From the NCBI GenBank assembly GCA_017510335.1, contig JAFWNM010000011.1:1-64000 (forward strand): a DNA stretch of 64,000 bases, in the 5' to 3' direction. Numbering within the stretch: position 1 is the stretch's first letter; the number at the start of each line of letters is the position of its first letter. The position numbers and the translations under genes were made by a program. Source of the stretch: Paracoccaceae bacterium. GTDB lineage: Bacteria > Pseudomonadota > Alphaproteobacteria > Rhodobacterales > Rhodobacteraceae. A model generated the notes under the pieces. It saw only the letters and a list, made by a program, of their open reading frames with translations. It was not told the DNA's origin and ran no database searches. This document shows positions 33,966-42,483 of the stretch, in pieces.

Positions 33966-34015
33966 ATGCGCAAAATACGCGAATTCTGCACGCACTCAAG
34001 GGAATTTCCATAAAT

Positions 34016-34044
34016 AAAAAGGGGCCGAACGCACGGCCCCCTTT
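34016..34044 (-). terminator. Bidirectional-looking terminator after the secreted protein gene
   Basis: GGGGCCG (34021-34027) pairs with CGGCCCC (34034-34040). AAAAA at 34016-34020 gives a U-run for minus-strand transcripts, fitting the end of the gene at 34117-34602. The rest of 33966-34116 shows nothing else. Confidence 0.7.
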
Positions 34045-34116
34045 AAAATATCAGCGGCAGGCAGAAAGGGCGCGTGTTTCATGCACAGCCCGTTTCCCCG
34101 CCTTGTCGCAGCAAAC

Positions 34117-34602
34117 CTAGTCCAAACGCGTGACCACGCCTTCTGCGAAGGCGGTGATCATCGTTTGATAGGCATGTTCGGCTTCTACACTCTCAAACAA
34201 CAGCGGCTCGCCGTCTTCGTCAACGGCTGTGACGCCTGACAAGGACACGCTCAATTCATAGGAATTGAAATTGGCGTTGTTGGTTTCGTCGGTCACATTG
34301 ACCTGCCCAACCAACACCGATTGTTCCAGATCGAAGCTGCGTTCGAATGCGCTGGCCAGCGCAACTTCTTCCAGCCGCACAGAGATTTTGGCCCCTTCAT
34401 CCGCGATGCGCTCCACGATCTGGGCCAGAATAGCATTTTCCAGATCTTCCGCGATGGAAGACCAGAACAGCGCTGCCTGTTCGTTGCTGATCGCAGTGAT
34501 ATCGGCGGCGACATCCACCTCAGAGATTTTGTCAACATCTGCAAAGGCCGGGCCGGTCGCCAGGGCAAACAGGGCGGGGGCGAGGAAATGACGGGTGTTC
34601 AT
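34117..34602 (-). CDS. Secreted protein of unknown function
   Basis: A 161-residue acidic protein with a clear signal peptide (MNTRHFLAPALFALATGPAFA, cleavage after AFA). The mature part is rich in Glu/Asp/Val/Ala (DVAADITAISNEQAALF, EDLENAILAQIVERIADEGAK) and looks partly helical then beta-rich (NVTDETNNANFNSYELSVSLSGV). No family recognised. GGAACC stands before the ATG. Monocistronic with its own terminator. Confidence 0.7.
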   Translation of the reverse strand: MNTRHFLAPALFALATGPAFADVDKISEVDVAADITAISNEQAALFWSSIAEDLENAILAQIVERIADEGAKISVRLEEVALASAFERSFDLEQSVLVGQVNVTDETNNANFNSYELSVSLSGVTAVDEDGEPLLFESVEAEHAYQTMITAFAEGVVTRLD

Positions 34603-34718
34603 AACATGGTTCCTTTGATTGATGCGGTCCTGTCCTGGACCCTATTGCTAGAAGAACCCTGAACATCCCGAAATGGTTCCCGCCCCCCCATCACATGCGC
34701 GGCACGTCGCGCAGGTGG

Positions 34719-35612
34719 TCAACGGTGGGGGATGCGCTGCGCCATCGCCCCCAACCATGACACCACCTGCGACACAGTGCTTTGCTTTCGTCCCGCATTT
34801 GACAGGGTGTAATAATACCATGCCTCTGCATCGATTGCGGTTTGTGACAGCGCCAGCAAGCGGCCATCGCGCAGATAGCTGGCAATCAGGGCTTCGCGGC
34901 AAATGGCCACCCCCTGACCGGCAAGGGCTGCATCCGTCAACAGGTTGGACCCCGCCAGATACAGCAGCCCTTTGGTTGGGGGGTCGGGCACAGCGCATTG
35001 CGCCGCTTTCGCCCATTCCGACCACATGCGCGAATCCTCGTCCTGCAGCAATCGTGCGGTCAGAATGTCAGCGTCACTTTGCATCGGGTGCCGCGCCAGA
35101 TAGGACGGCGCGCAAACTGGAATCGCCCTGCCATTGACCAGGGGTTTCGCCCCGGCGGGCAAATCGCCACTAAGCGAAAACAGGATTGTGACATCAGGTT
35201 CGGGGGTCATGGGCTGGTCGGACTGGATGGTTGCCAGATGCAGCGCCACATTGGGGTGGCGTTCATGGAACTGCGGCAGGTTCGGCAACAGCCAGTTCTG
35301 CGCCACCAGTGGCATGGCCGCCAGCGTTACCGGCAGGCGTTCGCGCATGGTCAGGCGGTCCACTTCGTGGCGAATACCGCTGAACCCGCGATGCACAACC
35401 AGCGCCAGACTTTCGCCTGCATCAGTCAGTTGAATGCGCCGCCCTTCGCGGATCATCAATCGAACGCCGGACCATTCCTCGATCTGGCGCAGCTGATGGC
35501 CGATGGCCGATTGCGTGACATTCAGGTTTTCTGCCGCTGCCGCAATGGACCCGTGTTTCCACACCGCTTCCAGAACGCGCATGGCCCGCAAAGGGGGTAA
35601 CCGGTCCCGCAT
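34719..35612 (-). CDS. LysR family (GcvA-like) transcriptional regulator
   Basis: A 297-residue LysR-type regulator. The N-terminal LPPLRAMRVLEAVWKHGSIAAAAENLNVTQSAIGHQLRQIE is of the GcvA branch; the effector domain contains PLVAQNWLLPNLPQFHERHPNV. ATG 35612 is chosen; a frame extension of six codons upstream exists. It is divergent from the nitrilase-superfamily gene, so it probably controls the hydrolase/ABC/RraA-like operon. Confidence 0.85.
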   Translation of the reverse strand: MRDRLPPLRAMRVLEAVWKHGSIAAAAENLNVTQSAIGHQLRQIEEWSGVRLMIREGRRIQLTDAGESLALVVHRGFSGIRHEVDRLTMRERLPVTLAAMPLVAQNWLLPNLPQFHERHPNVALHLATIQSDQPMTPEPDVTILFSLSGDLPAGAKPLVNGRAIPVCAPSYLARHPMQSDADILTARLLQDEDSRMWSEWAKAAQCAVPDPPTKGLLYLAGSNLLTDAALAGQGVAICREALIASYLRDGRLLALSQTAIDAEAWYYYTLSNAGRKQSTVSQVVSWLGAMAQRIPHR

Positions 35613-35742
35613 GGTCGCCTCAATACACAAATAAAACTTGAGTAATCAGACTTTATTGAACTTTTTTATCTCATTCAAGCTTGTTACGCTATCATCAAGG
35701 CCCAACAGACCGCATGCCACGCCGTCGAAGGAAAGCAGGCAC
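35613..35742. promoter_or_regulatory. Divergent LysR / nitrilase-operon control region
   Basis: A 130-bp gap, distinctly AT-rich at 35622-35700. AATAAA (35630-35635) and TTTATT (35652-35657) form a spaced dyad, near the LysR start as expected for autoregulation. AAGGAAAG precedes the hydrolase ATG. Confidence 0.4.
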
Positions 35743-36633
35743 ATGACCAGCACGCCCCCACCCCGCCAGAATGACAGCACGCTTTTGCGTCTGGCGATGG
35801 CACAGATGACGTCGTCCAACACACATGCTGACAATATTGCCGCATTGCAGGGTATCGCGCGCCAGGCTGCGGAACAGGGCGCGCAACTTCTGGCCCTGCC
35901 CGAAGCGGCGGGTTTGATGAACCGGGACAGGGCATCTGCACGCCAATCAGTGACGACCGAAGACAACGACCCCTTTCTGGCGGCCTGCCGCGACACTGCG
36001 CGCGAATACGGGATCTGGGTGCAGACCGGGTCCACCCCGGTTCTGGACCCGCCCGATAAACGGTTTCGCAACAGGGGACATATGATTGCCCCGGACGGCA
36101 GCATTGTCGCACAATATGACAAGATCCATCTGTTTGACGTCAATCTGCCCGGCGAACCGCCGCGCCGCGAATCTGACCGCTATGCACCGGGGGACCGCGC
36201 CGCGCTGGCGGGAACACCTTGGGGCCTGTTCGGGTTGTCAATCTGCTATGACTTGCGGTTTCCACATCTGTTTCGTGACTATGCACAGGCGGGCGCGACA
36301 GTGCTGTTTGTGCCATCTGCCTTCGCGTTAAGCACGGGACAGGCGCATTGGGAAATTTTACTGCGCGCGCGGGCCATTGAAAACGGTTGCTTTGTTGTCG
36401 CAGCAGCACAAAACGGGCATCATGCCGATGGGCGCCAGACATGGGGCCATTCACTGGTGATTGACCCATGGGGTAACGTGCTGGTGGATATGAAACAGGA
36501 AAACGGCGTTGCACGCGTTGATCTGGACATGACCGCGGTGACCCGTGCCAGACAAATGATCCCCGCGCTGCAAAACACACGCCCCTATGCAAACGCGGAA
36601 CTGCCGCAGCCGGGCGCACAGACCGACCGATAA
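35743..36633 (+). CDS. Nitrilase-superfamily carbon-nitrogen hydrolase
   Basis: A 296-residue hydrolase with the full catalytic triad: Glu54 in LLALPEAAGLM, Lys127 in YDKIHLFDVN and Cys168 in LSICYDLRFPHLF. The sequence context (YDKIHLFDV, ICYDLRFP, QAHWEILLRARAIENGCFVVAAAQ, GHSLVIDPWGNV) is of the Nit1/Nit2 omega-amidase-like branch rather than true nitrilases. It would hydrolyse an amide of a dicarboxylic or deaminated compound. It is the first gene before a peptide-type ABC importer, so the substrate is probably imported or released from the imported ligand. Confidence 0.85.
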   Translation: MTSTPPPRQNDSTLLRLAMAQMTSSNTHADNIAALQGIARQAAEQGAQLLALPEAAGLMNRDRASARQSVTTEDNDPFLAACRDTAREYGIWVQTGSTPVLDPPDKRFRNRGHMIAPDGSIVAQYDKIHLFDVNLPGEPPRRESDRYAPGDRAALAGTPWGLFGLSICYDLRFPHLFRDYAQAGATVLFVPSAFALSTGQAHWEILLRARAIENGCFVVAAAQNGHHADGRQTWGHSLVIDPWGNVLVDMKQENGVARVDLDMTAVTRARQMIPALQNTRPYANAELPQPGAQTDR

Positions 36634-36679
36634 TAACAAGAAAAACCAACACCCCCAACCTGACAGGAAGGACCTGAAC

Positions 36680-38251
36680 ATGCTGTTCAAAAGATTTTGC
36701 TTCGCTTCCGCGCTGGCACTAAGTGTCAGCATCCCCGCTTTGGTTGCAGCCCAAGACCGCCCGACGCTGAATTTCGCGGTCGACAACCTGTGGCCCACCA
36801 TGGACCCCGTTATCGGAATTTCCACCACGGGCGGGCGCGTGCATTCCAATATTTTCGAAACATTGGTGCAGCGCAATTACTTCGAAGACCCTGACGGAAA
36901 TGAACTTATCCCCGGTCTGGCCACGTCATGGGAACGTACATCGGACACCGTGTGGACATTGACCATCCGCGAAGGGGTGACATTCCACAACGGTGACCCC
37001 ATGACCGCTGCCGATGTGGCGTTTTCGCTGTCGGCAGACCGCCTGTGGGGGGATGCGCCCATGGCGCCGCGCGGGGCAAGTTTTGCCAGCGGACTGGTCC
37101 GCGTGGGAGCCATTGACGATTACACTGTCGAACTGGAAACCGAATTCCCCGACGCAACCTTCATCGCGCGGCTGACAACCCCCATCGGGTTTGTCCTGCC
37201 AAAAGACTACTACGAATCCGTGGGCACCGAAGAATTCGGCCAGAACCCCATCGGCACCGGCCCTTACCGCGTGGTCGATTTCGACCCCTCGACCCGTCTG
37301 ACAGCCGAAGCCTTTGATGGGTATTGGGGCAGTGATCCCATGTTCAGCTCGATCAGCTGGAATGTGATTTCGGAGTATTCCACACGCTATGCTGGGCTTG
37401 TGTCCGGCGAATTCGATCTGATTGTCAGCATCCCGACCGACCAGCTTAGCGTCGTGGAAAATACCGACGGCGTTAACCTGCTGGTGTCACAGGTGGGCAA
37501 TTACCCGATGTTCGCGTTCAACACGCTGGATATTGACGGCATGGAAGACAACCCCATCATGGACGCCGATTTGCGCAAGGCCATGGTCATGGCCGTGGAT
37601 ATGGACACATTGGCGCGCGCGCTGTGGGATGATGCCACCTATGCGCCCACGCCCTTCAACTTTCCTGAATATGGCGACTACCACGACCCCGACCGACAGG
37701 CGACCTACGGCTATGACCCCGAACGCGCTGCCGAATATCTGGCGCGCAGCGGCTATGACGGGGAAACGCTACGCTGGCATATCGTGCGCGGGTTCTTCCC
37801 CAATTATGAAACTGCCGCCGAATTCATGGTCGAGGAATGGGCCGATCTGGGCATAAACGTGGAAATCCGCATTCTGGACAATTTCGCGCTGGCCTATGAA
37901 CGCCCTTTCCACCTGCTGAACATGTCCATGTCGTCGGAATTCACGGGTGACCCGTATCGCCCGCTTTGGCTGGATTGGGGTCCGGGGTCCAACCGTGTGA
38001 TTGCCAGCCATCGCACATGGGAACCGACCGAAGGGTTCCTTGACGCGGGCCAGCGTTTCGCCCGCGCGCAGGAATTCGATGAACGGTATGCCGCCTATAT
38101 GGACCTGCTGGCCGAATGGGAAGATGTGATGCCAGCAATGTATCTGTGGCGCAATGTTCAGACATTTGCCATGCGCGACGGGCTGGAATTCGACCCCGGC
38201 AGCACGCAGGTTACTGTGTTCGACGAACGCTACGTCACCCTGACCGAGTGA
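36680..38251 (+). CDS. Peptide/nickel-type ABC transporter substrate-binding protein
   Basis: A 523-residue SBP_bac_5 (DppA/OppA) protein. A signal peptide (MLFKRFCFASALALSVSIPALVAA) is followed by FAVDNLWPTMDPV, HSNIFETLVQRN, LIPGLATSWERTSDTVWTLTIREGVTFHNGDPMTAADVAFSL and GTGPYRVVDF, all standard for the family. AGGAAGGAC precedes ATG 36680. Substrates in the family range from peptides and opines to glycosides; here nothing fixes the ligand. First of four consecutive transporter genes. Confidence 0.88.
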   Translation: MLFKRFCFASALALSVSIPALVAAQDRPTLNFAVDNLWPTMDPVIGISTTGGRVHSNIFETLVQRNYFEDPDGNELIPGLATSWERTSDTVWTLTIREGVTFHNGDPMTAADVAFSLSADRLWGDAPMAPRGASFASGLVRVGAIDDYTVELETEFPDATFIARLTTPIGFVLPKDYYESVGTEEFGQNPIGTGPYRVVDFDPSTRLTAEAFDGYWGSDPMFSSISWNVISEYSTRYAGLVSGEFDLIVSIPTDQLSVVENTDGVNLLVSQVGNYPMFAFNTLDIDGMEDNPIMDADLRKAMVMAVDMDTLARALWDDATYAPTPFNFPEYGDYHDPDRQATYGYDPERAAEYLARSGYDGETLRWHIVRGFFPNYETAAEFMVEEWADLGINVEIRILDNFALAYERPFHLLNMSMSSEFTGDPYRPLWLDWGPGSNRVIASHRTWEPTEGFLDAGQRFARAQEFDERYAAYMDLLAEWEDVMPAMYLWRNVQTFAMRDGLEFDPGSTQVTVFDERYVTLTE

Positions 38252-38254
38252 TCG

Positions 38255-39925
38255 ATGACACAGACAGGGCACCCCGTCCTTGGGCTGCGCGATCTTAGCA
38301 TCGCGCTGCCCCATGGCAGCGACCGCGACTTCGCGGTGCAGGACATATCCCTGACGGTGCAGGCGGGGGAATGTGTTTGTCTGGTCGGCGAAAGCGGGTC
38401 GGGCAAATCGATCACGGGACAGGCCATCATGGGCATGATCCCGCCTGCCTTGACCCGCCATTCGGGGCAGGTCACCTTCTGTGGCCGCGCGCTGGATCTG
38501 GACCAGCCGCATGCCATGCAACCCCTGCGCGGGCGCGAGATTGGCATGATCTTTCAGGAACCCACGGCCAGCCTGGACCCGATCATGCGCGTGGGTGCGC
38601 AAATTGCCGAAGTGCTGGCAGTTCACGGCTTGCGCGACCGCACACAGCGCCGCGCGCGCCTGCGCCAGTTGCTGGACGCCGTGCACCTGCCGGACCCCGA
38701 CCGCATTGCACAATCCTATCCGCATGAACTGTCAGGCGGGCAGGCGCAGCGCATCGTCATTGCCATGGCGCTGGCGCATGACCCCAAACTGATCATTGCG
38801 GATGAACCCACCACCGCGCTGGATGTCACCACACAGGCCGAAATCCTGCGCCTGCTGAAGGGTTTGCAAAAAGCCCAAGGGGCGGGACTGTTGTTTATTA
38901 CCCATGATCTGGGCGTGGTGGCCGATATTGCCGACCATGTCATCGTCATGCAGCATGGCCGCATCGTGGAGCAAGGCAGCCGCGATGCGTTCTTTTCCAA
39001 CCCGCAGCACCCCTATAGCCGCAAACTGCTGGCCGCCCTGCCACAGCGCAGGCCCAACACCGCGCCACGCCCTGCCCCGCCGGTTGTGCTGGAAGCGCGT
39101 GATATTTCCCTGACCTATCGCAAACACGCAGGGGTATTGCGCCATACGCTGGTTCCTGCGGTGCGCGATGTATCATTGCAACTGCGCCGCGGGCAAACGC
39201 ACGGCATTGTCGGCGAAAGCGGGTCTGGCAAATCCTCTTTCGTGCGGTGTCTGCTGCATCTGGAACGCTTCGACAGTGGCAGCGTGCATATTGACGGGCA
39301 GGACACTGCGCAATGGGGCGGCACGCTGCCCCGCAGCCTGCGCCAGCGCATCCAGATTGTGCTGCAAGACCCCTATACCGCGTTAAACCCGCGCCAGCGC
39401 ATCGGCGACACCATAGCCGAAGCCGCGCAAATTCACGGGGCCAGCCGCGATGACGCCCGCGCAAAGGCGCGTGATCTGCTGGAACTGGTCGGGTTGACGC
39501 CTGCCGCTTACGCGCGCTATCCGCATGAATTCTCTGGCGGGCAGCGCCAGCGCATATGCATCGCGCGCGCCCTTGCGCCCGAACCCGAAATCCTGATCGC
39601 GGATGAAGCGGTTTCCGCGCTGGATGTGTCCATTCAGGCACAAATCCTGGCCCTGTTCCGTGATCTTCAGGACCGGCTGGGGTTCGCCATCTTGTTTGTC
39701 ACCCATGATTTGCGCGTGGCCAGCGCCATTTGCGACGATGTCACTGTCATGCGCGCGGGCCGCGTGGTCGAACAAGGGCCGATGGCGCGTATATTCGACG
39801 CCCCCAGCGCCGAGTATACGCGCCACTTGCTGGAAGCCATGCCAGACCGGGGGAATTTCGCGCTGTCCGGGGTGTCGAACATGGCGGCGCAGGCACAGTT
39901 TCCCACAGACGGGGTGACCCCATGA
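38255..39925 (+). CDS. Peptide-type ABC transporter, fused DppD-DppF ATP-binding protein
   Basis: A 556-residue protein holding both ATPase domains that are separate in DppD and DppF. Domain 1: GESGSGKSITGQAIM, LSGGQAQRIVIAMALAHDP, IIADEPTTALDV. Domain 2 from about residue 280: GESGSGKSSFVRCLL, FSGGQRQRICIARALAPEP, LIADEAVSALDV. Both sets of Walker A, signature and Walker B motifs are intact; domain 2 has Ala-Val after DE. Three bases after the binding-protein stop, and overlapping the next permease gene as ATGA. Confidence 0.9.
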   Translation: MTQTGHPVLGLRDLSIALPHGSDRDFAVQDISLTVQAGECVCLVGESGSGKSITGQAIMGMIPPALTRHSGQVTFCGRALDLDQPHAMQPLRGREIGMIFQEPTASLDPIMRVGAQIAEVLAVHGLRDRTQRRARLRQLLDAVHLPDPDRIAQSYPHELSGGQAQRIVIAMALAHDPKLIIADEPTTALDVTTQAEILRLLKGLQKAQGAGLLFITHDLGVVADIADHVIVMQHGRIVEQGSRDAFFSNPQHPYSRKLLAALPQRRPNTAPRPAPPVVLEARDISLTYRKHAGVLRHTLVPAVRDVSLQLRRGQTHGIVGESGSGKSSFVRCLLHLERFDSGSVHIDGQDTAQWGGTLPRSLRQRIQIVLQDPYTALNPRQRIGDTIAEAAQIHGASRDDARAKARDLLELVGLTPAAYARYPHEFSGGQRQRICIARALAPEPEILIADEAVSALDVSIQAQILALFRDLQDRLGFAILFVTHDLRVASAICDDVTVMRAGRVVEQGPMARIFDAPSAEYTRHLLEAMPDRGNFALSGVSNMAAQAQFPTDGVTP

Positions 39926-40854
39926 CACGGATTATCCTGTTCAAGACCTTGCGCGCGATCATCACGCTTCTGGTGGCGGTGACATTGGTTTTCTTGTTCA
40001 TTCGCTTGTCGGGCGACCCCGCTGTGGCACTGGCCCCGCCAGATGCGCCCCCCGCTGTAATTGAAGAATACCGCCAGCGCCTGGGGTTGGACCAACCGCT
40101 ATGGACACAATACCTGTCCTATATTGGCGGCATGTTTCAGGGCAATTTCGGCTATTCCATCCATACGGGACGCAGCGCGCCGTCGCTGTTCATGGACAGG
40201 TTGCCTGCAACATTGCTGCTGGGGCTGACCGCGCTTGGCATTTCGGTTGTATTGGGCGTGACACTGGGCACAATCGCGGCGTTGCGGCATAATTCGGCCA
40301 TTGATCGCATGGTCATGTCCTTTTCGGTGTTTGCCTTTGCGATGCCGAATTTCTTTTTCGGGCTGTTGGTGGTGCTGACGGGGGCCTTGGTGTTCGGGGT
40401 CTATTTCGGCGGGTCGGGGGCCACGCGCAGTCTGGGCCAGTTGCTGGCCCCGGCGGCGACATTGGGACTGGCCACAATGGGGTCTTTTGCACGGTTCACA
40501 CGGTCATCGCTGCTGGAAACGCTGAACAAGCCCTTCATGACAGCCCTTGCCGCGCGCGGTGTGCCCTTCCGGCGCAGATTGTTGCGCCATGCTGTGCCAA
40601 ATGCGGCCATTCCGGTGGTTACCATGCTGGGCCTTAGCCTTGGGGGTATTGTCGCGGGTGCCGTTGTCACCGAACAGGTGTTTAGCTGGCCGGGTGTGGG
40701 GCAATTGCTTATCCGGTCCGTGGAAACCCGCGATATCGCGGTGCTGCAATTCATCGTGCTGATGATAGCACTGGTCATGACCGTAACCAACCTGCTGGTC
40801 GATCTGCTGTATCTGGCGCTTGACCCACGCATGAGAGGGGGCAGAAATGGCTGA
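39922..40854 (+). CDS. Peptide-type ABC transporter permease (DppB-like)
   Basis: A 310-residue permease with about six membrane helices and the typical start TRIILFKTLRAIITLLVAVTLVFLFIRLSGDP, then LGLDQPLWTQYLSYIGGMFQGNFGYSI and the EAA-like loop ALAARGVPFRRRLLRHAVPNAAIPV. ATG 39922 overlaps the ATPase stop; it overlaps the next permease gene by 8 bp. Confidence 0.9.
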   Translation: MTRIILFKTLRAIITLLVAVTLVFLFIRLSGDPAVALAPPDAPPAVIEEYRQRLGLDQPLWTQYLSYIGGMFQGNFGYSIHTGRSAPSLFMDRLPATLLLGLTALGISVVLGVTLGTIAALRHNSAIDRMVMSFSVFAFAMPNFFFGLLVVLTGALVFGVYFGGSGATRSLGQLLAPAATLGLATMGSFARFTRSSLLETLNKPFMTALAARGVPFRRRLLRHAVPNAAIPVVTMLGLSLGGIVAGAVVTEQVFSWPGVGQLLIRSVETRDIAVLQFIVLMIALVMTVTNLLVDLLYLALDPRMRGGRNG

Positions 40855-41710
40855 AAACACCACATTATCAGCCGCGCGCATTCCGTTTGTGGTGCGCTTG
40901 TCGATGGGGTTTCTGGCATTGTTTGTGCTGTTTGCCCTGTTCGGCACATGGCTGACCCCATACGGTTTCCGCGAAACCGCCCTGATGCACCGGCTGGAAG
41001 CGCCCGGCCTGTTTGGCAGCGGGTCCGAGTATGTTCTGGGCACAGACGCGCGCGGGCGCGATCTGGTCGCGCGGCTGGCCGTGGGGGCACAGATCACGCT
41101 TCTGGTGGCAGTTGTGGGCACGCTGATCGGGACCATATTCGGGTCCCTGCTGGGGCTGATAGCGGCTGCGCGGCGCGGCTATACCGAAGCCGCCATCATG
41201 ACCGCTGTGGATGTGCAGTTGTCCCTGCCCATCATTGTGGTGGCGCTGTTCGTTCTGGCGATGTTTGACAACAGCTTCACCCTGCTGGTGCTGCTGATCG
41301 GGTTCACCGGATGGGAAGCCTATGCGCGGCTGGTGCGTGCGGCCACGCTGTCGGCCAAAACCCAGGGCTATGTCACCGCGCAGCGGGTTCTTGGGGCAGG
41401 GGCTGCGCGCATTTACCTGCGCCATATCCTGCCCAATGTGTTCAATGTCATACTGGTGCAGTTCACTGTGAACCTGCCACTGACAATATTGCTGGAAACC
41501 GCGCTTAGTTTTCTGGGGCTTGGCGTCCAGCCCCCGATGACAAGCCTTGGCCAGATCATGAGCGAGGGGCGCGACAGGTTGCTGAACGCATGGTGGCTGA
41601 CACTACTGCCCGGCACGCTGATCTTCTTGCTGGCGCTGTCCATCTCGTTGGTGGGGGACTGGCTGCGCGACCGGCTGGACCCCACATTGCGCGGTCGCCA
41701 GATCGCATGA
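40847..41710 (+). CDS. Peptide-type ABC transporter permease (DppC-like)
   Basis: A 287-residue permease with LGTDARGRDLVARLAVGAQIT, the DppC signature, and the loop AQRVLGAGAARIYLRHILPNVFNVILVQF. The C-terminal LETALSFLGLGVQPPMTSLGQIMSEG is typical. GAGAGGGGGCAG precedes the ATG. Completes the SBP-ATPase-B-C importer. Confidence 0.9.
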   Translation: MAENTTLSAARIPFVVRLSMGFLALFVLFALFGTWLTPYGFRETALMHRLEAPGLFGSGSEYVLGTDARGRDLVARLAVGAQITLLVAVVGTLIGTIFGSLLGLIAAARRGYTEAAIMTAVDVQLSLPIIVVALFVLAMFDNSFTLLVLLIGFTGWEAYARLVRAATLSAKTQGYVTAQRVLGAGAARIYLRHILPNVFNVILVQFTVNLPLTILLETALSFLGLGVQPPMTSLGQIMSEGRDRLLNAWWLTLLPGTLIFLLALSISLVGDWLRDRLDPTLRGRQIA

Positions 41711-41737
41711 TCCCCCAATCACAAACAAGGAAATGCC

Positions 41738-42415
41738 ATGTATACCGCACATGAAATGCCCCCGCAGCTGCCACAGGCCGATCTGGACCTGCTGGCGCAG
41801 GCAGAGACGGCAACTATAGGACATTTTCGCCATATCGGTTTCATGGATATTGCGCTGCGCCCCCTGCACCCCGGCCAGCGGGTTTGCGGCACGGCGGTAA
41901 CACTGGCGCTGCCGTCGCTGGATTCATCAATGCTGCATTATGCGCTGTCGGACATGCGCGCGGGCGATATCCTTGTTATTGACCGGCTGCAGGACCAGCG
42001 CTTCGCCTGTATTGGCGGGGGTGTCGCATTGGCCGCACTGGCCGCAGGCGTTGCCGGGGTCATTGTGGATGGGCCTTGCACGGACCCGTCAGAAATAATT
42101 GATGCCGGCCTGCCGCTGTGGTCGCGCGGCATTTCGCCCATTACCACGCGCATGGCCAATATCGGCGGCGCGCTGAACATTCCCGTATCCTGCGGCGGAA
42201 CTGTCGTTCTGCCCGGTGATGCCATTCTGGCCGACGAAAGCGGGATTGTCGTTTTGCGCCCGCATGAAGTTGTCGAAACCGCCAAGGATGCGATCAACCG
42301 CCAAAACCGCGGCGCGGAACGTCAGGATATGCTGCGCAGGGGCGTCACCCGCATTGGCGACCTGTCGGGCGCGCGCGACCGCGTGGCCAAGGCCTTGATG
42401 GGACCGGACAGCTAA
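41738..42415 (+). CDS. RraA-like/HMG-aldolase-fold protein with altered catalytic motif
   Basis: A 225-residue RraA-like protein: LSDMRAGDILVIDRLQDQRFACIGGGVALAALAAGVAGVIVDG, then LPLWSRGISPITTR, NIPVSCGGTVVLPGDAILADESGIVVL. Class II pyruvate aldolases of this fold use Arg-Asp in DG-x-x-R-D; here the segment is DGPCTDPSEI, so Arg is replaced by Thr while Asp is kept. It may not be an aldolase, or may act on a different acid. Last gene of the hydrolase/ABC operon, 27 bp after the permease. Confidence 0.8.
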   Translation: MYTAHEMPPQLPQADLDLLAQAETATIGHFRHIGFMDIALRPLHPGQRVCGTAVTLALPSLDSSMLHYALSDMRAGDILVIDRLQDQRFACIGGGVALAALAAGVAGVIVDGPCTDPSEIIDAGLPLWSRGISPITTRMANIGGALNIPVSCGGTVVLPGDAILADESGIVVLRPHEVVETAKDAINRQNRGAERQDMLRRGVTRIGDLSGARDRVAKALMGPDS

Positions 42416-42420
42416 GGCAC

Positions 42421-42446
42421 GTCGCGTTCATTCGCTGTCACGCGAC
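42421..42446 (+). terminator. Hairpin between convergent RraA-like and GS-like genes
   Basis: GTCGCGT (42421-42427) pairs with ACGCGAC (42440-42446), 6 bases after the RraA-like stop. Only a weak T-rich stretch follows, so an intrinsic terminator of modest strength. Confidence 0.5.
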
Positions 42447-42483
42447 ATGCCCTTCCTTATTGTGTCCGCGTGTTCGGGAAGCT

